From Phaeodactylibacter luteus (GTDB lineage: Bacteria; Bacteroidota; Bacteroidia; Chitinophagales; Saprospiraceae), in contig NZ_VOOR01000002.1 of the NCBI RefSeq assembly GCF_007993045.1, positions 146,775-210,774 of the forward strand: a DNA stretch of 64,000 nucleotides, written 5' to 3'. Shown here piece by piece: positions 62,843-64,000 of this stretch. Both the position numbers and the translations under genes were made by a program. Numbering within the stretch: position 1 is the first letter of the stretch; every line of letters starts with the position of its first letter. The notes beneath the pieces were generated by a model, which did not search any database, was not told the origin of the DNA, and worked only from the letters and a program-made list of their open reading frames with translations.

Positions 62843-63679
62843 ATGAGCGGACTACAAGATAAATATATAAACCCACTGACAGACTTTGGATTTAAAAAAC
62901 TTTTTGGAAGTGAACCCAATAAAGCCTTGTTGATTGATTTCCTGAACCAAATACTTCCAGAGAAACATAAAATTAAAGACCTGAATTATTCCCGAAATGA
63001 ACAAATGGGATTGAATGAATTAGATAGGAAAGCAATTTTTGACTTATACTGTATTGGTAAATCTGGAGAACGTTTTATCGTAGAAATCCAAAAGGCAAAG
63101 CAAAATTATTTCAAGGATAGAAGTATATACCATTCATCATTCCCAATTCAAGAACAAGCTCAGAAAGGAGATTGGGATTATAAATTAGAACCAGTTTATA
63201 CAGTTGGGATACTAGATTTTATATTTGATGACCACAGGTCAGAAAATGAGATTTTGCATTTGATAGAGTTAAAGAACCAGAAATGCGAAGTTTTCTATGA
63301 TAAGCTAAAGTTCATTTATATAGAGCTGCCTAAATTCAAGAAAAAAGAAGAGGAATTAGAAACTCAATTCGATAAATGGCTGTATGTGTTTAGATATTTA
63401 TCTCAGCTACAAGACCGGCCACAAAAATTGCAAGATAAAATCTTTGAAAAGCTATTCGAAGCAGCAGAAATAGCAAAGTTTACCTCAGAAGAGAGGGAGG
63501 CCTATGAAGAGAGTTTGAAGTACTATAGAGATATAAAGAATGTAGTTGACACTTCAATGGAAGAGGGAGTAGAAAAGGGATTGAAATCTGTAGCAAAAGA
63601 AATGAAGAAGGAAGGAGAGCCAATAGAAAAGATAATGAGATACACAGGACTAACAAAAAAGCAAATAGAAGAATTATAA
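62843..63679 (+). CDS. Rpn-family PD-(D/E)XK nuclease
   Basis: A 278-residue protein (ATG 62843; an upstream TTG is unlikely). 'KYINPLTDFGFKKLFG' is the Rpn/PDDEXK_2 N-terminal signature; the nuclease motif is 'DRKAIFDLYC' (D61, D67) and 'VEIQKA' (E81-x-Q83). The C-terminal helical tail ends 'IMRYTGLTKKQIEEL', typical and variable in these proteins. Rpn proteins are DNA endonucleases linked to recA-independent recombination and to phage defence. The gene is markedly AT-rich against its surroundings, suggesting recent transfer. Confidence 0.88.
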   Translation: MSGLQDKYINPLTDFGFKKLFGSEPNKALLIDFLNQILPEKHKIKDLNYSRNEQMGLNELDRKAIFDLYCIGKSGERFIVEIQKAKQNYFKDRSIYHSSFPIQEQAQKGDWDYKLEPVYTVGILDFIFDDHRSENEILHLIELKNQKCEVFYDKLKFIYIELPKFKKKEEELETQFDKWLYVFRYLSQLQDRPQKLQDKIFEKLFEAAEIAKFTSEEREAYEESLKYYRDIKNVVDTSMEEGVEKGLKSVAKEMKKEGEPIEKIMRYTGLTKKQIEEL

Positions 63680-63754
63680 ACCGCCTGCCTGCAACAATGG
63701 CTACATGCCATGCCGGTAAAAACCTTCGAGAGGAAAATTGAGATTGAAAAACCC

Positions 63755-63806
63755 GCGCAGGCAGCAAAAGCCAGGCTACGCCAAGTTCGCCTTTTGCTGC
63801 CTGCGC
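63755..63806. repeat. 16-bp perfect inverted repeat beyond the Rpn gene
   Basis: GCGCAGGCAGCAAAAG (63755-63770) and its exact complement (63791-63806) with a 20-nt loop. On the minus strand it is followed by GGGTTTTTC, so it reads as a terminator from the right; on the plus strand no T-run follows. Confidence 0.65.
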
Positions 63807-63931
63807 TAGCATTTGTGAATTAAGACGAAAATGGTAAATTTAGAATCCGGCACGGCACGTAGCCGGGCCGTTCTCGGTCATTAAATTAAAATAGCTGAGT
63901 AAACATATTAAATCATATAAAAACTAAAACC

Positions 63932-64000
63932 ATGATTAGATTAATCACTACAGTATTGCTTTTACAGCTTGTCCAGGTATTCTCTTTTGCTCAGGAAAGC
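63932..64000 (+). CDS. Start of a secreted protein, cut by the window edge
   Basis: The ATG at 63932 opens 23 codons to the window end, reading MIRLITTVLLLQLVQVFSFA then QES. This is a clear signal peptide with a likely cleavage site after FSFA. The preceding AT-rich 'AAAAACTAAAACC' is the kind of A-rich translation start region common in the phylum. The mature protein is outside the window, so function is unknown. Confidence 0.65.
   Translation, partial: MIRLITTVLLLQLVQVFSFAQES

Noticed and set aside
62843..63679. Calling the Rpn gene a transposase that mobilises R1-R4
   Set aside because: The family is often labelled putative transposase, but it is a PD-(D/E)XK nuclease with no inverted repeats matching those elements.
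1..64000. CRISPR arrays, tRNA, rRNA and phage structural genes
   Set aside because: No regularly spaced direct repeats with unique spacers, no cloverleaf-type tRNA sequences, no rRNA segments and no capsid/tail/terminase-like proteins were seen.

Overview
The window is chromosomal DNA from a member of the Bacteroidota, most likely a marine Saprospiria/Lewinella-type lineage. The evidence is a type IX secretion C-terminal sorting domain at the left edge, a porT-like gene next to ubiE/menG, a Bacteroidota-style YfhO membrane protein, and promoter -7 boxes of the TAnnTTTG type. Most of the window is moderately GC-rich housekeeping and biosynthetic sequence. No rRNA, tRNA, CRISPR array or complete insertion sequence was seen. 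Genus-level placement is inference.

Layout. 0-13 kb: the end of a T9SS cargo gene, PPK2 kinase, S4 RNA-binding protein, tilS-pfkB pair, aspartate kinase, sugar O-acetyltransferase, a TPR protein, gyrA, and the overlapping ubiE-porT pair. 13-25 kb: lon, an rsgA-type GTPase, pgeF, an EVE-domain protein, an ilvC-ilvA operon, a TrpB2-type enzyme, and a btaA-btaB-like pair that predicts a betaine lipid. 25-36 kb: DUF488, a sodium/solute symporter preceded by a candidate structured RNA, RNase D, acyl-CoA carboxylase beta with a methyltransferase, a large GT-C/TPR membrane protein and an aminotransferase. 36-41 kb: a compact two-gene unit made of a caspase-like protease with a C-terminal EAD11-like adaptor and a large Dna2-like nuclease-helicase. 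This is the best candidate for an undescribed conflict/defence system. 41-46 kb: alpha/beta hydrolase, gpsA, YfhO protein. 46-54.5 kb: a full trp operon (trpE-G-D-C-F-B-A, DAHP synthase, small membrane protein), headed by a leader peptide with three consecutive Trp codons and an intrinsic terminator, i.e. a classical attenuator. 54.6-62.4 kb: a locus with three DUF1080 (3-keto-glycoside family) proteins, a Gfo/Idh/MocA oxidoreductase, a beta-propeller/cytochrome c fusion and a SnoaL-like protein. The right end holds an AT-rich Rpn-family nuclease gene and the start of another secreted protein.

The intergenic space carries a dense repeat load. A family of about 95-200 bp (called R1 here) occurs ten times, always between genes and in both orientations, and two copies bracket the caspase/helicase pair. 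Three kinds of 168-198 bp terminal-inverted-repeat elements (R2, R3, R4; MITE-like) lie in 3' flanks, and two of them end exactly on the TAG stop codon of the neighbouring gene. Repeat debris also splits trpE from trpG.
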